Source: Allacma fusca
Lineage: Eukaryota > Arthropoda > Collembola > Symphypleona > Sminthuridae
Direction: 5' to 3'
Length of the DNA: 64,000 nucleotides
NCBI GenBank assembly: GCA_947179485.1
Contig: OX359246.1
Coordinates: 73,063,508-73,127,507 of the forward strand
Positions 13,801 through 27,506 of the stretch are shown here, in pieces. How positions within the stretch are numbered: position 1 is the stretch's first letter; the number at the start of each line of letters is the position of its first letter. The notes under the pieces are model-generated. The model searched no databases and was not told where the DNA came from. It was given only the letters and a program-made list of their open reading frames with translations. The position numbers were made by a program, and so were the translations under genes.

Positions 13801-16680
13801 ATTTAGATTGTACTTGATCTAATCTAGAATTTGGATTTGAACTTGGCCTAAACTAGAATTCGGACTTGTACTTCCCCTAAACTCAAACTTGAGTTGGATC
13901 TAACAGGCCAGCTAGTACTTATGCATATCCAAACTCGAGTTTGAACTTGTACTTCAACTAAACTTGTACTTGATGAACCTGATCTCTAACTTTTATTTAC
14001 TCAAAGTTACCCCAAATTCGACCTACTTGACCTTAAACTGAATTCCAATTTTAAGTTGACCTAAAGTCTTCTGCACTTGACCTTCACTTAAACTTGTGCC
14101 TCAATCCGGAGAACTTTAATAGTTCCGACTTACATGTATCTATCTACGACTTTTAATTTAGTATTTTAAATATATCTTCAGTTGAGTTTTTTCCTTGACA
14201 ATAGAATATATGTCGTTGCAAATTTTAACTCAAACACCAATAAAAATTCGAGTTCCCCCTCAATCCTTGAACCAATCCCCATAAAAACGCCTTTCCACTA
14301 ATAGTAAACACACAGTCCAGGTGCATTTAAGAGTCAATAATAAAAAGTATGCCATGTTTGGTATTTAAATGTGTTAACCACCTGCCCTATTTTTATTGGC
14401 CTTTTGGAATGTGTCTGGTAAAATGCGGAAATATAGAGAAAAGCCTGAATCTGCGTCTGTGAATGATATTGGGAGAATATTGGCTGGCCCTACTTCGTTA
14501 AACAAAATTCCGCTGAGCAGGACGTGATTTTTTTTATTCGGTGGAGGAAAGTAGAGCATGGAGGGTTCGCTTCCTTCAGTTCCTTTTCACTCCCTCGTCC
14601 AAGGTCATGTGCAACGGGCAATAAAAATACACTAAAGATGGAGAAAGCCAGTCGAGGAAAAGACTTCCCAACAAATTCTCCTTTGGAAAGAGCAAAAAGA
14701 AAAAGACCATTACTTTCACCCACAGCTCCGCTCCCCACCTTTTCCCATGCAAATCCACACACATAGGTGCGCATTTCCATTTTGAGTCATCATTCCCATT
14801 GCCACATGTAGAGTGGTCCCAAATATTTCCCCTCCATAAATTAACCCTACAGCAATCATAAAAATTTACATTTCCATTTCTGAAATTATTTTTTTAAATT
14901 CGGGATACAAATTTGAGCAAATATTTTCAAAAATCTGCACAAATTTGAGCAAAAATATACAAAAAAATTCGGGCAAAATGTGAACAAACCCAATTTGAAC
15001 GAATAAAATGTGAAAGAACAAAATTTTGTCAAAATTTGAACGAATAAAATTTTGTCAAAATTTGATTAAAAAAATTCAGTCAACATTTGAAGTAACCAAA
15101 GTCGGTCAAAATTTGAAGTAACAAAATTCGGTCAAAATTTGAAGTAACAAAATTCGGTCAAAATTTGAAGTAACAAAATTCGGTCAAAATTTGAAGTAAC
15201 AAAATTCGGTCAAAATTTGAAGTAACAAAATTCGGTCAAAATCTGAAGTAACAAAATTCGGTCAAAATTTGAAGTAACAAAATTCGGTCAAAATCTGAAG
15301 TAACAAAATTCGGTCAAAATTTGAATTAATAAAATTTGTACACAATTTAAACAAAATTTGGACACAATTTAAACAAAATTTGGACACAATTTAAACAAAA
15401 TTTGGACACAATTTAAACAAAATTTGGACACAATTTAAACAAAATTTATTCAAAATTTTAAGAAAATTCTGTCAAAATTTTAAGTAACAAAATTCGGTCA
15501 GAATTTGAATTAACAAAATTTGGAAACAATTTAAACAAAATTTGGTCAAAACATAGTCAAAAGTTGGCCAAAATTTGATCGAAAAAAATTTGACCAAAAA
15601 TTTGAAAAGTGCAAACACTATAGTTCGAAATTTAGAAAAACAATTCGAGGGGTTTCTGGCCTTAATCTCCCAAACTAGCCAAATTTCACCCTCTAGATTT
15701 CCAATAGAATGGAGAAAGGGATTGAGAGAATGGAAACGGTAAAATTACCCTGTCAATAAATTTTTACAAGGGTTCTTGGTTTCTTCCCGTTTCACAAGTC
15801 CTTGGGATTCTCGCAAGGGGAAAATTGGGTGTGGAAAATTCCCTTTCTTAGACACGGATGGAAAAGAGAATGTCTCTCAATTGCTCCCAATTTTGTGTGA
15901 ACAAGGGCAAAACCCCATATAATGTAGTAGTACTGTAAAATAAAAGTGAGTGTATGGAAAAAATAATAATACTCTTAGGTGGCTAACCAGATTGGAATCT
16001 CAATTTGGAAAGGGTTTTCACATGTTTTAATGCCTCCCTTAACCTTAAATTTGTTCCTTGCAGATTATGGGACTGACATTCCTGGCGGCGGGAACTTCGA
16101 TTCCAGATTTGATCACGAGTGTGATCGTGGCCCGGAAGGGACTTGGTGACATGGCCGTGTCCTCCTCGGTGGGCTCAAATATTTTTGATGTCACCGTCGG
16201 TCTTCCGCTTCCTTGGCTACTTTACACCATTTTCAAAAATGAGGATGTCCCGGTGTCTGCAAAGGGCATGATTTGCTCCATTACAATTCTTTTTGGTAAT
16301 TTACCAATTTATTTATTACCATGGCTGGGCACAGTCTCGTGAAAAAGAATTATTAAAAAAAATTCGTGCTGATAACGTGCCAGTTTCGCTTTTTATGAAT
16401 TATTTTAAATGTTTTCAAATTTCCCACAGTTTTCCCTAATTAATTAAATATCCCAATTTAAAATTTGTAAAAAAAATTATGCACCAAATTTTACACCCCT
16501 AATTATGTGTGTTTTGTAATTATTCCAGGGATGCTCTGCTTCGTCGTGATTTCCATCATGTCCTTCCGTTGGAAAATGAACAAGGGCTTAGGTCTGGTGA
16601 TGTTCGTGCTCTACTTCATCTTCCTGGGCGTCTCCTTGCTCTTTGAGTATGGGGTCCTGGTGTGTCCCAGTTTGGATTGA
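1842..16680 (+). CDS. Na+/Ca2+,K+ exchanger, last three exons (partial)
   Basis: Exons are 1842-2114, 16064-16295 and 16529-16680 (stop TGA), joined by GT-AG introns with matching phases (0, then 1). The protein is the C-terminal half of an NCKX/SLC24-type antiporter of the plasma membrane, which exports Ca2+ plus K+ in exchange for Na+. Exon 1 encodes the end of the cytoplasmic loop (acidic, then PLDISWP) and two membrane segments. Exon 2 carries the alpha-2 repeat with [17 protein letters not shown] and [14 protein letters not shown], whose acidic and Ser/Thr residues bind ions in this family. Exon 3 gives the last two hydrophobic segments and ends shortly after the final helix, as in known NCKX proteins. 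Upstream exons lie outside the window. No frame break is seen. It resembles insect Nckx30C, but orthology is not proven. Confidence 0.93.
9590..9960. repeat. Degenerate minisatellite (AAGTTTGATTAG type)
   Basis: Irregular units of roughly 28-60 bp built from AAGTTTGATTAGTCGCAGGT and GTAAGTTC variants. Because of the periodicity the minus strand is open, giving a leucine-rich low-complexity translation that is an artefact. Confidence 0.75.
10854..11195. repeat. 18-bp minisatellite
   Basis: About 18-19 copies of an 18-bp unit, ATTCAAGTACACTTAAAA, with AAAA/AACA variants and two shortened units near 11,115. Since 18 is a multiple of 3, open frames appear in it (repeats of NSSTLK or IQVHLK); these are not genes. 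Confidence 0.93.
12128..12480. repeat. 34-bp minisatellite
   Basis: Nine to ten units of about 34 bp, with core GTTAATTTTTGGACAAACC followed by TGTATACAACG. The central copies are nearly identical and both edges have decayed, which suggests slippage or unequal exchange. Confidence 0.9.
13490..13800. repeat. 23-bp minisatellite with AGGTCA half-sites
   Basis: About eleven units of 23 bp (CTTGAACTTGACCTACACTA plus AAA). About nine carry an exact ACTTGACCTACACT core, whose complement is TGTAGGTCA. The flanks dissolve into degenerate variants of the same words. Confidence 0.9.
15085..15335. repeat. 26-bp minisatellite
   Basis: About ten near-identical units of 26 bp, core TTTGAAGTAACAAAATTCGG. 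The sequence on both sides is made of related AAAATTTG words. Confidence 0.9.
15340..15450. repeat. 22-bp minisatellite
   Basis: Five nearly identical units of 22 bp, core TTGGACACAATTTAAACAAA. It directly follows the 26-bp array and shares its AAATTTG vocabulary, so one may have arisen from the other. Confidence 0.88.
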
Positions 16681-19600
16681 TCCCTCTAAGCCCATGAAAA
16701 AATTAGAAGGATAAAATCTCAAAATTTCAAAGAATAGCCCGCAATTTTAAAAACAATCCCGCCCAAATTTTAAAAATTCCCCTTAAATTTGTTAAAACCC
16801 CCAAATATTTTACGGTTAAATTTTTTTTTACAAAAAAATACAAGTGTTGTTGGAAGCTACAAGAAAATTTGTAAAATTTTAATATTTTTTCTGCCCATAA
16901 TTGTAAAAAAAAATCCCCATCCGAATATATTTAATTATTAGAGTTTATTTGCATTGGAGCAAGAAAAAAAAGTAGGGAATGCGGAATACTCATTGGAAGT
17001 TTCGGGAGAATTACGATAAATGTGTAATTTAACATTGGGACAGGCGATGAATTTCGTACAATTTATTGTAACGTGTGTGGATGTAATTTTAGCTTTACAT
17101 AATTTAAGAGCCCAGTCCTATATACTGGAGAAATTTTTTTCGGAGGTACTCCGGAAGAAACGGCATGGCTGGGCAAATTATAGTGCAAAAAAGAATTATA
17201 TACAAGAATTGCCATGGGAAAGCAATCAAATATGGCATATTTATAATACAAAGGAAACCTAGCGATATTTCCAGTTCCCTTATCTAGATTAAAAAAAAAG
17301 AACCCATTATGGTACACGTGTATTATAATAAGGTCTCGTAGGAAATTATTCTCTCCAAAATATATTACAATGCTGTGTCTATATAGCTGTAAGTATCCAA
17401 CGTTATAATTATAAATTGACCCCAACGGAGCAAATTTCCGGATTCTGGCCAGGATTTTCTATTTTGTTTTTTCCTATTTCTACGAAGGTTAAAATCCTTT
17501 GCAATGGAGCTGGACGAAATTTCTAGAACTTTGAAAAAGGTTGAACTGACCTCAGGATTTTGATTCCAAAATCTCTCTTTAGCAAAAATTATTGTTCCTC
17601 ACTAAATTTTGTAAACAAACCATTCAAAAACTTATTTTTATCAAAAAATTCTGAATTTTCTGCCCTCAATTAATTAAAATACCCGAGTCTTTTAAAATTT
17701 TCAGAAATTATTACACATTTCAAATAAAATTTGTTAAAGTCGATCCCAAAATCATTTGTTACAGATGAACCCACATTTTTAAGAATTTTTCCCGAATTTC
17801 AATTTAAAAAATTTCTGTAAAATTCAAAAATGCATGATTTTCCCGTTAATTTTCTAATTTTGTCAAATTTTTCCTGCCCCATTCGAAAATAAAAAATCGT
17901 GTTCAGACTCAGAATTTCTCCTTGAAGGGTGAAAACTTGATTAAAAAAAGCAACGACGAGTGAGTTTGCTCGGGTCCATTAAACGCGGGCAAAATGCTGG
18001 AGCAATGAATTTCAGGTGTTTTGCAAAAATCTCCCACAATTTTGCGTAAAAATGTGAAAAAATTCCAAATAGAGTACATTTTTGTAATAATTATTATTAC
18101 CAATAATTAAGTTTTTATGAATTACAAATATCATTACTATTAACTTTTGACTCACAGAGATTTAGATTAATCCCCGGACTGAGTCTGTGAAATGGATTTT
18201 AGACATTGTGTAATTTTACCGCAATAGAATTCCTATTCTCCTAGTTAAGTTTATCCTAATTTAAGTAACAATGTCAAATATTCTTAGACAAAACTGTGTG
18301 TCACTGTCCTAATTTTAAAGTTCCCTAGCATATTAAGAAATTAGGATGGATTCCTAAAAGTCAAGTCCTCTTTCAAAAGTGCCCAATATTTAGTCAAAAA
18401 TAGATATCATTTGAAACTTAGATTTTGCCCAACTCTGGCGGAAATAATTTAAATCCAACCACCTGCCCAACCCTGGTGTGACTATAATTAATTTAAAAAA
18501 TCATTTTGCCCAACTCTGGCATGAACTTCGTGACCTGACAGAACCAGTAGCTGAGAACTAACCTGAGGGTTAAAAAAATCACATATTTGATCCAAATTTT
18601 CAGCGCGAAATTTGAAACCTGATCCCTCTTACATATTTAATGCCTGAAAAAAAAATATTTAATTTTATTTGAAGAAGTGGAAGCTATAAATTAAATATAA
18701 AAAATAGAGATTACGTACCTGTCTCCGATACAATTTTTCTACATCCAAGTGTCATTACTAAAATTTAAGGGAATCCCTTCTTTTGAAAAAAAATAGAATC
18801 TTCAAAGGGCGGGGACTTGGAACAATGCGTAACCTTTGACCTTTGAAACATATTAACTATTGTACGTACAAGTGTGAAAAAAAATTGTACAGATATACAA
18901 TTATGTAAATTAAATTTTAAAAAATAATTTTAAAATTTAAATAATTTTAGGAGCAAAAATTTGTAGGAAAATTAGTAGGAAAAAAATTAACCCTGAATTT
19001 TCCTTTCGACCTGAGCCCAGTTCGGGTGAGGCTTTAAATAGAAATAATTGTATGCAAGAGAGTGCGTACATTAATTAGAAATATACCAACATGTCATTAA
19101 CTTTTTCCAATTTAACATTTTTAATGGAGGCTTCTTCGGATCGTAGCCCCAGAAAAATCTCAATGTGTAGATTGAACAGGCCATATGTATATTAATGTAA
19201 GCATATGGAGCGTAGACTGTGTAGAATGTAATCAATAGGCTTTACGTTTTATATTAAAAAAAATAAATAAATTATTAAAACTACTAAATTTAAATATAAA
19301 AATAAAATTTACGGGAGAGCGTAGTCACATTCTGGAGGTAGATTAAAATAAAATCCGATAAATAATTATTATTGCTACGATTTAAAAAATTACAGCTCAC
19401 AGCCTCCACTCTGGGGCAAAATGCGCACTGTTCACAATTAATTGACAAATATTCCATAGCTGGGCACACGCAAGAGTGGATTTAAAGTTTCTTTTAAAAA
19501 TTTACTTTTATTAGAAAATACACACGCGAGATAATACGCTAAAGAATTAATTGACCATTTTGACATAGCTGGGCACATTTTCCCTGTAGAAAAATTATTT

Positions 19601-22600
19601 TAATAATTAATAATCACGACAGGAAAATTCATTTTCATAAAATAATTTTCCATAAATTTCATTTTATTTGAAAGAATTAATTTAATTGATTTCCTGGATG
19701 GCGGTCTAAAATTATAATGATTTAAATTTCAGGATATATTTTAAAATAACGATTAGGTCACATATCCAATTTTTTAAAAGCAATTTGATTGATTAAAATT
19801 TTAGATTTTCGTGAATTTTATTAATTTCCTGATTTTTACAAGCGCACAATTATACACGTAACTAGGGCTCGCATTTGGGAATCACCGTACTTCCCCCAAT
19901 GATACTGTGATTTTAAAACAGGCGTTGCTCTTGAGAATTTAAAGGGTTTCAGCGAATGGGATAGGATCGTTTTAAAAATATGTATTTTTGTTTAATTAAA
20001 TTTATTTAGATTTAGTAATGAATTTTCGTGTATACTGATTTTTTGTTTTAAAAAACCAGCTTTAGTTTTTGTACAGCCAACATTATATGTACTAGATTTT
20101 GTTGTATGGTTGAAACTTGAATATTGAATAGGGGAATGCCCAGTAATTGCTAATTTTTTGAAGACACGCACGAATGCAGCTATTTATAGATGGACGCAAC
20201 TAACAAGGCGTATCAAAGATAATTGCAACTTTCTATAGAATCTTAAAATATTTACAATTTGAATCATCCTAGCATGGGTAAACCACACCTATAAGGATAA
20301 AAGACGTTCTTGTTACTGTTACGCAATCTCCGACTCTAAAAATAAGGAAGAAGCTTAGCATTAGTAAAAATTCCTAAACTATAAGGCCCTATTTATTAAA
20401 TCTAAACTTATATAAAGGGATAGTCAAAGCCCAAAATCAGTATTGCTAGCGGATAAATATTAAACTATACTTATGCATTTTAAACCGTAAGATAACCTAA
20501 GGCTCTGAAAATAAAATTAAAAATATAGACATTCATAGGAAATCCACGTTTTAAAATCGGGGCATCATTTTACCTTGATGCAAGCCCAATTTCCCTAAAA
20601 ACCTCCTAACCTTCAAAAATCACACTGTAACATACGAGGTCAATTTTTTTTTCGTTTTTCTCGTCAGGCCCTAATTCCCTCTAATCCAGGAAATTTCGGG
20701 GGTCTCGTAACTTGGTAAATTTCTCCGAAAGGAAAATACTGTAAGAATTAGGAATATCGATAATACTACAAAAATTTATTTATTCTCTGTGAATTTAACA
20801 TTGCCAGGAAACTTACTGAGGAACTGTATTGTACCTAAAACACGGGAAGAATCTGAACCATTCTTGAAAAACCGGCTCAGTAAATTTAGAGAGCGTCAGG
20901 GAGTTTAGGAAATCTTATAAATTTATCAAATTTCAAATATTTTCAATTGGGAAAAAACTATTTTAAAATTCAATGCTGGTCATTCCTAATTTTTTCAAAG
21001 AGTGTGCATCTATTACCATGTAAAACTTTAGTGTTTTTAGTGCCCATCCCCTTGGAAAATATTTTTCATGCCCAACCATGTCAAACTTGTTTTTGATGCC
21101 CAAACCTGATGAGTATTTTTTTGATGCCCAACCATGTGAAAAATATTTTTGAAAATTACCCCCCTTTTACAATTCCTGGGTTCTAAAATTAAAGTGTGGA
21201 CACTGAAAAACCCTAGGAATTGTTGAAATATTGTTAATTAAATGTAGACATTTAAAAATGGGAACAAATGTGTTGACATATTGGAAATTTATCTTTAATT
21301 ATAATTAACTATAATTAATATCGAAATATTCCTCATCATATCTCAGTGTTGTGTGAAAATAACCCATGGATTTAAATTCTTGGCTATTATTAATAATAAG
21401 CGGGAGATTTGAATTTTCAAAAAAAAATTTATTATTATTATTCAAATTATTATATATGGGAAATTTAAATAATTTTAAGGAAGAAGGTATTTTCAGTGCT
21501 GAGGCTCCGCTCCAAACAATCGGGTGATTGCTATTAAAATAATTTTAAATTTACATTCAAGTAATGTTAAAACGTAGTGATATTTAAAAAATTAGAAGAG
21601 AGAATAATTAATTGTACTTTAAAAATTCACTATTAAATAATTATTATAACTGTAGTGGATATTTTAGAGTAATGGGGTTAATTTAAGTACTGCATTATAT
21701 TATCATTACCGTAACATATTACTGTACATAACATATAGATGAGATATAAATATTAGCCTATAGCGTATGTACATATATAAATAGGAGGCGCGTTATATGA
21801 TTCATATGATTTTGTACTTTAAACATTAATTCCATGTGAATGTATTACTTATGACGAGGGGTAACCTCACACCGTGTCGTAAATGAGGCTCCAAGTTGGT
21901 GTGATTTTTTTTTTGTTTTTTTTTTTTAAATAATATATTTTTTATTTATTTGTTATTAAATTTAAGAAAGGGTCAATTCACATTCATTTATTTATTAATT
22001 TTACATGGAGCCATTGGGTTGGAAAATTAGATAGCTGGGAGTGTAAACTTTTGGGGAAATTTAATTTGAGCTTCCAAATCTGTTATTTTTTTTTTGGAGG
22101 GAAATTCAAAAAATCCGCTCAGCACTTTCCTACAGACTCTGGTGGTGTGAGGTTATTCCTTGGGAAACAAAAAATAATGTTACTGTTGAATGGATACAAA
22201 AGGTGACATGGAATCAAGTACCTTACCATACCCCCCCCAACCCTACCCCACGTACATATGTCTACACCACCCAATAATCTAAATCTCCCACACTCCAAGA
22301 CATCCAAGTCCACCAAAGAACAAATAATAAAAATTACGTGTGTTATTAGACCAGAAATTCAATTTTATTCAATGATTTTTATTTGCATCTTACTTCTCAT
22401 TTTTCTCATATGGTAAGCAAATTTCCGAGTCGGACAATATTTTCCCATTCTGCCCGTAATTATTTTTTGGGTTTGAAAGATTTTTTAAAATTATTACTTA
22501 AAATCAAAAATTTGCATTAAAATTTTTTTAGTATCTATTTTCATCCCTCATGTATGACAATCTCCTGTTAGGAGTGCTCTAATGAGATTCACTCTTTGAG

Positions 22601-23289
22601 ATTTGATGTAATGAGGTTAAGTCCAATTTGATTTGAGCACTAACTGTATCTACAAGATAAAATTACCATAAATATTTACCTTTGCCCTGATAATGGGATT
22701 TCATTGCATATAGTCATATATGGCTACATAAATCCATTATAAATAATAAATAATGTGTGTATAACGGTAGCATAATTTATTGTGCATCTCCTTTGATTTA
22801 GGCTCCTACATTATTTTTATTGCTATCCCCCAATGTATGTACTAGTTGAGCATAAATTTGCAATCGGAAATGATAAGATTGGCTATTGGGGTCAGTAATG
22901 GCCTCGGCTTCATTCTTTGGATGTGCAAAAATTTTCATTCATTCCCAAAACCTCATTTCCGCTTCCCTCAATTTTACAGAGACGTGTAATTACTAGAATA
23001 AAAATTCCAATCAAGGGCTTCATATGAACTAGAGATGAAATTTACACCTGGTCTCGATGCAATCGCAGCTATTTCCACAGTAAGAAATAATTCTTAAGTC
23101 AAAATTATTTTCTATTCTTAAAAATGTCAATTATATTCATCGGACAGCATACATTTGCAAATATTGAAGTAAATTTGCTTTTGAAGGGCGAAAATGATAA
23201 TATAATTTTAGGGTGTAAATTTTTGGGACAAAATTATTGAATTGTGAAAATAATATTTGAGCGCAGTGTTGGGGCGCTTTTCTGACCAG
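16681..23289. other. Gene-poor AT-rich region
   Basis: It starts with the NCKX 3' untranslated region. I found no further protein with a domain, no RNA gene and no transposase. Small dispersed words recur: TAGCTGGGCAC near 16,320, 19,457 and 19,566; GCCCAACTCTGGC near 18,430 and 18,510; and GATGCCCAACCATGTG three times between 21,050 and 21,140. Early exons of the membrane-protein gene that begins at 23290 may lie here, but I could not place them. Confidence 0.6.
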
Positions 23290-23962
23290 CGTTAGCTTTG
23301 TGACAATTGTGTGGTGTTCAAAACCTGAGGTTGGCGCTGACGCGGATTCCACGGCAGTGAGATTATTCTGTGAAGCACTTATCCTCACACTGGGCTGCAT
23401 CCAAGTCATTTTCTCTCTCTTGCTCTTCCTGGCACCTAAACACGTAATCCCGCAAATAATTTCCAAGATAATTAATATTGGCAGTATTGGAGGCTGAGCA
23501 GGAGGGCTGAATAATGACATTAATGACCCTATGTATTGGGCAGGAATTATTTGAATGCCTCTGACATACATAGTTCACTGATACTAATAATTATTTTCAA
23601 TTTTTAAGAAAAAACATTGCTGGACTACCATTTGGATATGCACTCACATGCTTATAGTGCTCAGCCTGGTTTTCGTCTACATCCTCAAAAGCCACGTGGC
23701 CATAAGAAATACTAAGAGAGAATTTCACCTGGAACTTACCACTTTGGACGTTGTCATGCATTTTGACTTCCTATTCTTAGCCCTATTCTTTTTGAGCTTA
23801 CTCTGGGAATTCCCATCCCGAGAAGATGCCAATGAAGGGCCTGGAAATAATCAACCCCAAATTTGGAATAATCATGTTCACTCCAGTGGTATTTCAAATG
23901 GGAATTTTGAGCCCATAACCACATTATCCTCCAAGGTTATGAACGCCCAGCCTTCTATATAG
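23290..23962 (+). CDS. Unidentified membrane protein, last two exons
   Basis: Exon 23290-23443 is preceded by CCAG, followed by GTAATC and ends in phase 0. Exon 23609-23962 is preceded by TTTTTAAG and ends at TAG. The first exon encodes a short extracellular-like stretch with a Cys, then a hydrophobic segment (LILTLGCIQVIFSLLLFL). The second gives two more hydrophobic segments (LIVLSLVFVYIL and FDFLFLALFFLSLLW) and a polar tail of about 50 residues. The pattern suggests a small multi-pass membrane protein, but I recognise no family. Earlier exons were not found. The last exon is copied, with a frameshift, at 27507-28016. The exon model is an inference from splice signals and matching phase. 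Confidence 0.5.
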
Positions 23963-26343
23963 CCATGTTCCTTAATGTGAAGGAATTTCTTAAACTATAA
24001 CTTATTTTTATTGAAACATTATCCTTTGAGACAGTATACTCCATAAATTAAAAATATTACAAAATTTTGTGTAGTTATCACAAAAAGCGTGGAAATAAAT
24101 ATATTTTAATTGCTCGTGTTTTCAAATGTACTCTTGAAAAATAAAATTGCATAACTACATATATACACACATATACATACAATGCGTGATAAAATTTTTT
24201 AAATTTTTGTAAATTTCAAAATGGAGGGATGGTGAACCAGTCCATTTGAATTTTTCCCTAAAATTCAGCACTGGGTACAATCTCCCAGTAATCCTGTTCT
24301 AGATCTCCTTGATTACTTGAAAATATTACTTCGTATTTTTCTGTACGGGGACTCCTCTTCCTGAATTTTTTAATTGATTTAAAAAATTGTTAGGTCTATT
24401 CATTTTTGCTCGATAGACAACATTTCTTTAACTTCGGCGTACTTTAATGGGCGTTCTTTTAGAACGTGTGGCTCCTCAAATATTTTAGAAAGTGAATTAT
24501 TACACTTACGCAAGTAAACCATCCGATAACACACAAATTACTGCAGCAGTCAGAATGTAGAAAACACCAACTTCCATTTTCTTTACATGGCTGAGGATAA
24601 AAGGAAATGGGATTTTATTTTTAACCCTTTCAAAGCATTTTATTTTATTCAAGTAATTACTTGACACTTACCCCACATGTAAGATCTCTGCAATAGCCAG
24701 AGCAGCAGTCGGAATTGTAAGCACACCATCGTCCATCTATTTTACAGGGCTGAAAAAAAACACCAAATGGTATCAAACTATATACACGTTTTAAAACATC
24801 TCATAAGAACAACACAAATTTCGTACTTACTCCACACGTAAAATCCGTGCAATATCCTGAGCAGCATTGGGAATTTTTGAAGCAAAAACACCCCTCTAGT
24901 TTGCAGTCTTGCTAAAGTAGAAAATTTACATGGATAATTATTGGCTTACTGGAGTATTTTTCGTTAGTAAAACTAATTTGCTCTGAAAACATCCCCATTT
25001 CAATGGCTATTTTAGCATATTTTAACCCGGCGCGGGGTCTAGCCATTCAAATGGCAAATCAACGAATACGGTCAGACAAAAGCAATAATTATTACACATA
25101 AAAATCGGAAATCCTCAGTAACTATATGTTTGTCATTTATACGTATATATGTAAATAGGGTTTATGATGTTGCCTTGTATATTCATATATGTATATATAT
25201 GAGATGTTTTATAACAAGAAGTTTTACAATGCTTAACTTATACTTACACATATTAAATTTTTGCACGATGCATTGCAGCAATCAAAGTCGTACTCGCAGT
25301 CACCGCCATCTTCTGTACAAAGCTGTTAAAAAAACTTTAGTTTATGTAGTTTTAGTTTTATGTACTAATACGTTTTTAGGGGTGGGGCAAGACGATCATT
25401 TGGGTATAATCATGGAAAGCGTTGAAAATAATTTCAAACTTGTATCCCTTACCGGACGATTATTTACACCCATTGACCCTTCGTACAAAGCCTGTCCTGC
25501 CATTACATCAATAAATAGAATAAAAATGTAAAGCCATGCCATCAAACCAGAGAACATCCTAAAAACAAATTGAAATTAATTTCTTTACGAATAATTTGTG
25601 GGAATAAAACAGTTTTGTTATGTAATTTACTTTGAATTTAGGAAATTCTTAGGTAATAAGTAGCAACTTGTTTCAGCTCGTGTTTATAAAATTAATACCT
25701 TTAAATTAGAAAATATGCTACAAATTCAATTCTAAAAACAAATTTGCTCCCAAGAAGTGGATGTGCATGAATAGCACAGACGTATACAAGAATGTTGAGT
25801 TTACTTAAATTTCAATGACAGCATACAAAATTCTTATGTTGAAATAAAAAAGTTATTTATCAATACCATTTAACAATATTGTTTATGAGTTAAAAAACTT
25901 ATACTTTCCATTTTCAATCTGTATACAAAACTCCGTTGGGTCAATAATACTAGGTTTGAAATTATACTTGAACAGACGAGAACATTTTCTAGTACTCCAC
26001 AATAATAAGCATCAGAACTCAAATAGCTCATTTTTTCAATTTTTGAACTCAGCAGTTTACGTTGTTCCCAGGGGTGGGGCTCCCAAAGTTTCAAAGTCCA
26101 CTTGGAAATTCGAATGTCACAACCAATGTGACTATAAACAAGGGCTGTACACTGTTTGAGTCCAGGAGATTCATGTCAAAAGCTGTAAGTCATTGCGCTG
26201 CCCTTAAAGTAATAGATAAATCTAGAAATTTACCTAATTTTTCTAAGAGCAAGCAAGGCAACTCCAGCCTTAATTAAAGAACAACGGCATACGATACAAC
26301 ATCCTAAATTAACTCAAACAAATTTTTTTACCTCATAAACTTG
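23543..26343. repeat. Duplicated block, copy 1
   Basis: This block (end of the membrane-protein gene, knottin gene and its upstream region) is repeated in the same orientation as 27507-28016 plus 54269-57548. Matching landmarks are AATTATTTGAATGCC at the left edge, all six knottin exons, and CTCAAACAAAT near the right edge. Copy 2 is split by a MITE, the Polinton and a foldback, all absent from copy 1, so those insertions came after the duplication. Confidence 0.88.
24400..25557 (-). CDS. Secreted protein with four cystine-knot modules (copy 1)
   Basis: Exons, all phase 0: 25557-25453 (start and signal peptide), 25322-25248, 24911-24831, 24749-24672, 24590-24510 and 24474-24400 (stop). This gives about 164 residues. 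The first 23 residues are a clear signal peptide (MFSGLMAWLYIFILFIDVMA). Each of the four middle exons encodes one small Cys-rich module. The one at 24590-24510 is C-x6-C-x5-CC-x3-C-x6-C, the inhibitor cystine-knot spacing; two others contain CCSGYC, seen in insect antimicrobial knottins. The last exon encodes a charged tail. One module per symmetric exon points to growth by exon duplication. ICK folds serve as antimicrobial peptides, channel or protease inhibitors, or venom components, so the sequence does not settle the role. A full paralogue lies at 54849-56764. Confidence 0.82.
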
Positions 26344-27506
26344 AGACTTTGCAGAATCTCTGAAACATCTAAACAAAATGAAATTTCCAAAATTTGTCAC
26401 TCTCTATTACAGGATTGCGCGCAGGATTTAGGCATACAACAAGTCTCTACGACAGGGCTTGATTCGTACTAAGCCTTTATTGGCTTTTAATTTCTACAGT
26501 CACACAACCACCTTTTCAAGTAATTGTCCCTGTGAAGCACAGGGTTTTTACTGGTTTCATATGAACATTAACTTTCACCGCCCAACCCAGGCGGAGATAA
26601 TTCAAGAGATAATGAATTTCTAAAAAGATTTAGAATTTCAAATGCTGTTATTGATGAAGTTTTAGCAATAGTACTAAAAATCATCGCTACGCGATAAAAT
26701 GAGGCTTCGGGTAAGTTGGCGTCAGCTACCGTCGTCAAAGTAGGATAAATTTTGTTTTTTTTTGAAATTTCCGAATTTGTTTCTAAAACACTATCGATGT
26801 CAGCCACATAAGCAATAGCCATTACGACTTACATAAGCAATATTCACAAAACATTTCATTCAAATCGATTCAGTAGTTTTAGAGATAACTGTCATTAGAC
26901 TTGAAGTTCGAAATTTTAGATTTTTCATCCACAAACGCAATAACTATTACTATTTATATAAGCAATATTCACAAAAAATATCATTGAATAATTTTGGAGA
27001 TAACAAATACGAACTCAGGCTTACTGGGCTCGGCTTGACCGGGTTGACACATTTAATGTACGTAAAAAATTCGGCCGATTAATTTTTGAGATATCGTGCG
27101 GAAAGGACAAGGCTGGTTTACTAATGGGTTGACGCCACCCTAAAAAAGTGGTGCTTTAATATGCAATAATCATTTCTACACAAGTTTACAACGTACTATA
27201 CTATCTTATACGATATAATACACTAGGAAATAGTATACTGAGTGTATGTATGGCTACTCCTATTGAGAAACAGTGTCAATAAAATCTTTGTATACAATTT
27301 CTAACAATTTTTAGAAGAAAGTATTTTAACAAATCTTGAAAAAATATTTTTACTGATGAGGGTTATGGTGCTAGAAAAAACGGTGTCCTCACATTCCTTT
27401 TGATGAACCACAAATAATAATGTTGGGTTTGGGTTGTTATAGCTGTAACCATGCACAGAGCTCTATTTGAGTTGAACAAACTTACACTTACAATTAACTA
27501 CGACAT
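25558..27506. other. Intergenic, no gene seen
   Basis: Up to 26343 this is the upstream part of the duplicated block and probably holds the knottin promoter. The stretch 26344-27506 is not in copy 2. It contains a phrase repeated near 26,830 and 26,960 (AAGCAATATTCACAAAA, then TTGGAGATAAC-like text), typical of the flank of a decayed mobile element, but no coding remnant was recognised. Confidence 0.5.

Larger units (their letters stand above)
2115..16063 (+). other. 13.9-kb NCKX intron, no further gene seen
   Basis: The protein continues directly from the exon ending at 2114 to the one starting at 16064, so this whole stretch is one intron. I saw no exon, RNA gene or transposase in it. It holds low-complexity runs rich in ACTTGACCT or its complement (about 2,700-3,130, 9,040-9,960 and 13,130-14,100) and five clean minisatellites listed separately. 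The first and third of these runs read in the same orientation and the middle one in the opposite orientation. Confidence 0.75.
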